Below, in pieces: positions 62,769 to 64,000 of a stretch of DNA of 64,000 nucleotides. Every line of letters starts with the position of its first letter. The stretch's first letter is position 1. The translations under genes were made by a program, and so were the position numbers. This stretch comes from Pleodorina starrii. Lineage: Eukaryota; Chlorophyta; Chlorophyceae; Chlamydomonadales; Volvocaceae. The notes beneath the pieces are model-generated. The model made no database searches, was not told the origin of the DNA, and saw only the letters and a program-made list of their open reading frames with translations. The stretch covers positions 43,881 to 107,880 of the forward strand of contig BRXU01000079.1 in NCBI GenBank assembly GCA_030267565.1, in the 5' to 3' direction.

Positions 62769-63360
62769 ATGCCACAGATCGTCCGCTACACTGACCCATC
62801 CACAGGTTCTGATAGAGCCCCTAAAGGACGTGCGGGGCGTGGTCACTGAACGAAGTAGGCAGCAATCGGTTCGCTTCATTGGCTGCCCAGTTCGCTCTCT
62901 TTCCGGAACGCGCACGGGTGGTCAGCAGCGACGAGACCAAGGCGCTGGAGACTGCTACGCCTCTCGCCTCGGCATTGGGGGCGGCGCTAGAGGTCCGGCT
63001 GCGGATGCACGAAAATGACCGCAGCGCCGACCGGTTTCCTTCCACCACAAGAGTTTGAGGCCGTTGCGGATCAATTCTTTGCCGAGCCTTCAGCGAGCGT
63101 GCGCGGTTGGGAAACGGCAGAGGACGCGCAGCGCCGCATTGTGGAAGAGGGTCGAAGCCTGCCTGGCGGGGCCGCATGAAGGGGATATTCTTTTTGTTGG
63201 AGACACGGGGGAGTCGGCACCCTGCTGTTCTGCGCATTGTCTGGCATCGGTATCGACCGGCGCTTCGACCAAGGCCGGGGAGGTGGCGGGTGCTGGTTCG
63301 CGTTCGACTCCCACATTCGGAGGCCACAATGCGGATGGCAACCGATGGAAGCCCTGATTG
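62769..63360 (+). pseudogene. Histidine-phosphatase-family gene broken by several frameshifts
   Basis: Successive frames read MPQIV..., SLNEVGSNRFASLAAQFALF, VVSSDETKALETATPLASAL, EFEAVADQFFAEPSASVRGW, HEGDILFVG and ALSGIGIDRRFDQ, ending FAFDSHIRRPQCGWQPMEAL. This is the order of a phosphoglycerate-mutase-like protein (SSDETKALETA is its substrate loop), but at least four shifts are needed. The N-terminal RHG motif has drifted. Real decay is more likely here than sequence error. Confidence 0.6.
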
Positions 63361-63416
63361 AGCGGCAACTAAAGACGTTCACTGAGCTCTGCTTACTTAG
63401 AGGAAGGACTGCGCAG

Positions 63417-63957
63417 GTGCTGGAAACTAAGGACCTTAAGCTAAGCAGCGTTCAGCAATTCGATGTGCCAGATCTCTTTTCATTCCTGGGCGATGCGTCA
63501 GCGATGACATTTACGCATGTGGACCACTCGCTGCAGGATTGTCGTCGCCGGGTCATGCTCCATGAGTACTTTCGCCGCCGCGATGGCTGCGCACTTTGGG
63601 TGGTCAGGGAAAGGGGCACAGACAGGATCATTGGTTGGGGGTGGGCTCTATCAAGATCCATTTGAGCTGGGCTGGGGTTTCGAGGTCGGATACTTCTTCC
63701 ACCCCGAAGCTTGGGGCAAAGGATACGCATCCCAACTAGTAGCCGCTGCGCTTTCAGTGGCGGACGATCAGCTAAAGATTCCGTAAGTTGGGCCATGGCA
63801 CACCCAGAGAACCGCGGCTCGCAACGGGGTTCTCGAAAAAGCAGGCTTCACCTTCGTAAGACCGCTCCCTGAGCGCACTCGGCTGCTCTATCGCCGAAGC
63901 TCTAATAGAGGTAGCCGGCAGCTTGAGGTTCTCCGAGTCACTGAGCTTGCTCATTGA
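63417..63957 (+). pseudogene. GNAT acetyltransferase gene with frameshifts
   Basis: GTG 63417 opens VLETKDLKLSSVQQFDVPDL; LWVVRERGTDRIIGWG then leaves frame in a G5 run near 63640. The next frame has GGLYQDPFELGWGFEVGYFF and HPEAWGKGYASQLVAAALSV (the acetyl-CoA loop Q/R-x-x-G-x-G/A), then a stop at about 63785. A third frame gives VLEKAGFTFVRPLPERTRLL. A RimJ/RimL-like N-acetyltransferase by family. Confidence 0.6.
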
Positions 63958-64000
63958 CGAGAAGATCCCTTGCCGATCGTCAGAACAAGTGGTGGTTAGC

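Noticed and set aside
1..64000. tRNA, rRNA or riboswitch genes
   Set aside because: Scanning for T-loop-like and conserved riboswitch cores by eye found none; a covariance-model search was not possible here.

Overview
The window looks like part of a conjugative plasmid, or plasmid-derived accessory region, of an alphaproteobacterium close to Paracoccus/Rhodobacteraceae. The reasons are the high GC content, a VirB/VirD4 conjugation apparatus of alphaproteobacterial type, an SOS box of the GTTC-N7-GTTC form used by Rhodobacter-type LexA, and gene sets typical of Paracoccus plasmids. The genus is an inference. No rRNA, tRNA or CRISPR array was seen.

Layout. 0-12.6 kb: a remnant IS66-type ORF, then a type IV secretion operon (virB1-virB5-virB8-virB9-virB10-virB11-small exported protein-virB6) that converges on virD4, a VirD2-like relaxase and mobC. 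virB2, virB3 and virB4 are not in the window. 12.58-13.45 kb: a candidate oriT (near-perfect 23-bp inverted repeat) and a remarkable array of about 62 exactly phased 8-bp units running up to parA, probably the partition centromere. 13.5-18.2 kb: parA and a partner gene, a secreted protein, an Abi_C-domain protein, a VapBC pair and a nuclease.

18-34 kb: a modular region. A 145-bp leader, identical in four copies, stands before four operons, all on the minus strand: two small genes; DUF3560 plus an adenine methyltransferase; a long ParB-domain protein plus a 59-aa gene; and DUF932 plus small genes. Two larger repeat families (R1, R2) separate the modules. If oriT is near 12.6 kb and tra genes enter last, this is the leading region. 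Genes on this strand would be read from the incoming T-strand, which fits single-stranded-DNA promoters driving anti-defence genes. One module carries a complete ptxABCDE phosphite uptake and oxidation operon.

34.5-44.2 kb: chromosomal-type cargo: mdh, a uracil-DNA-glycosylase-like gene, a LysR regulator, a ZIP transporter, a TDT-family exporter, sorAB sulfite dehydrogenase, an AcfC-like binding protein, an unknown protein and a Nudix hydrolase. Truncated gene ends mark its joints. 44.3-46.6 kb: an R1 copy interrupted by an AT-rich candidate PD-(D/E)XK nuclease gene. 46.6-52.2 kb: umuDC, small genes, a candidate replication initiator, exported small proteins and a frameshifted resolvase. 52.6-54.2 kb: a complete IS1182-family element. 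54.6-62.2 kb: a two-component system facing an envelope-modification operon (phosphatase, cytochrome b561, PepSY, VIT, sugar epimerase, GT2, ArnT-like, LAB_N). 62.8-64 kb: broken histidine phosphatase and GNAT genes. From about 51 kb on, many genes have single-base indels, often in G/C runs, so sequence error must be considered beside true decay.
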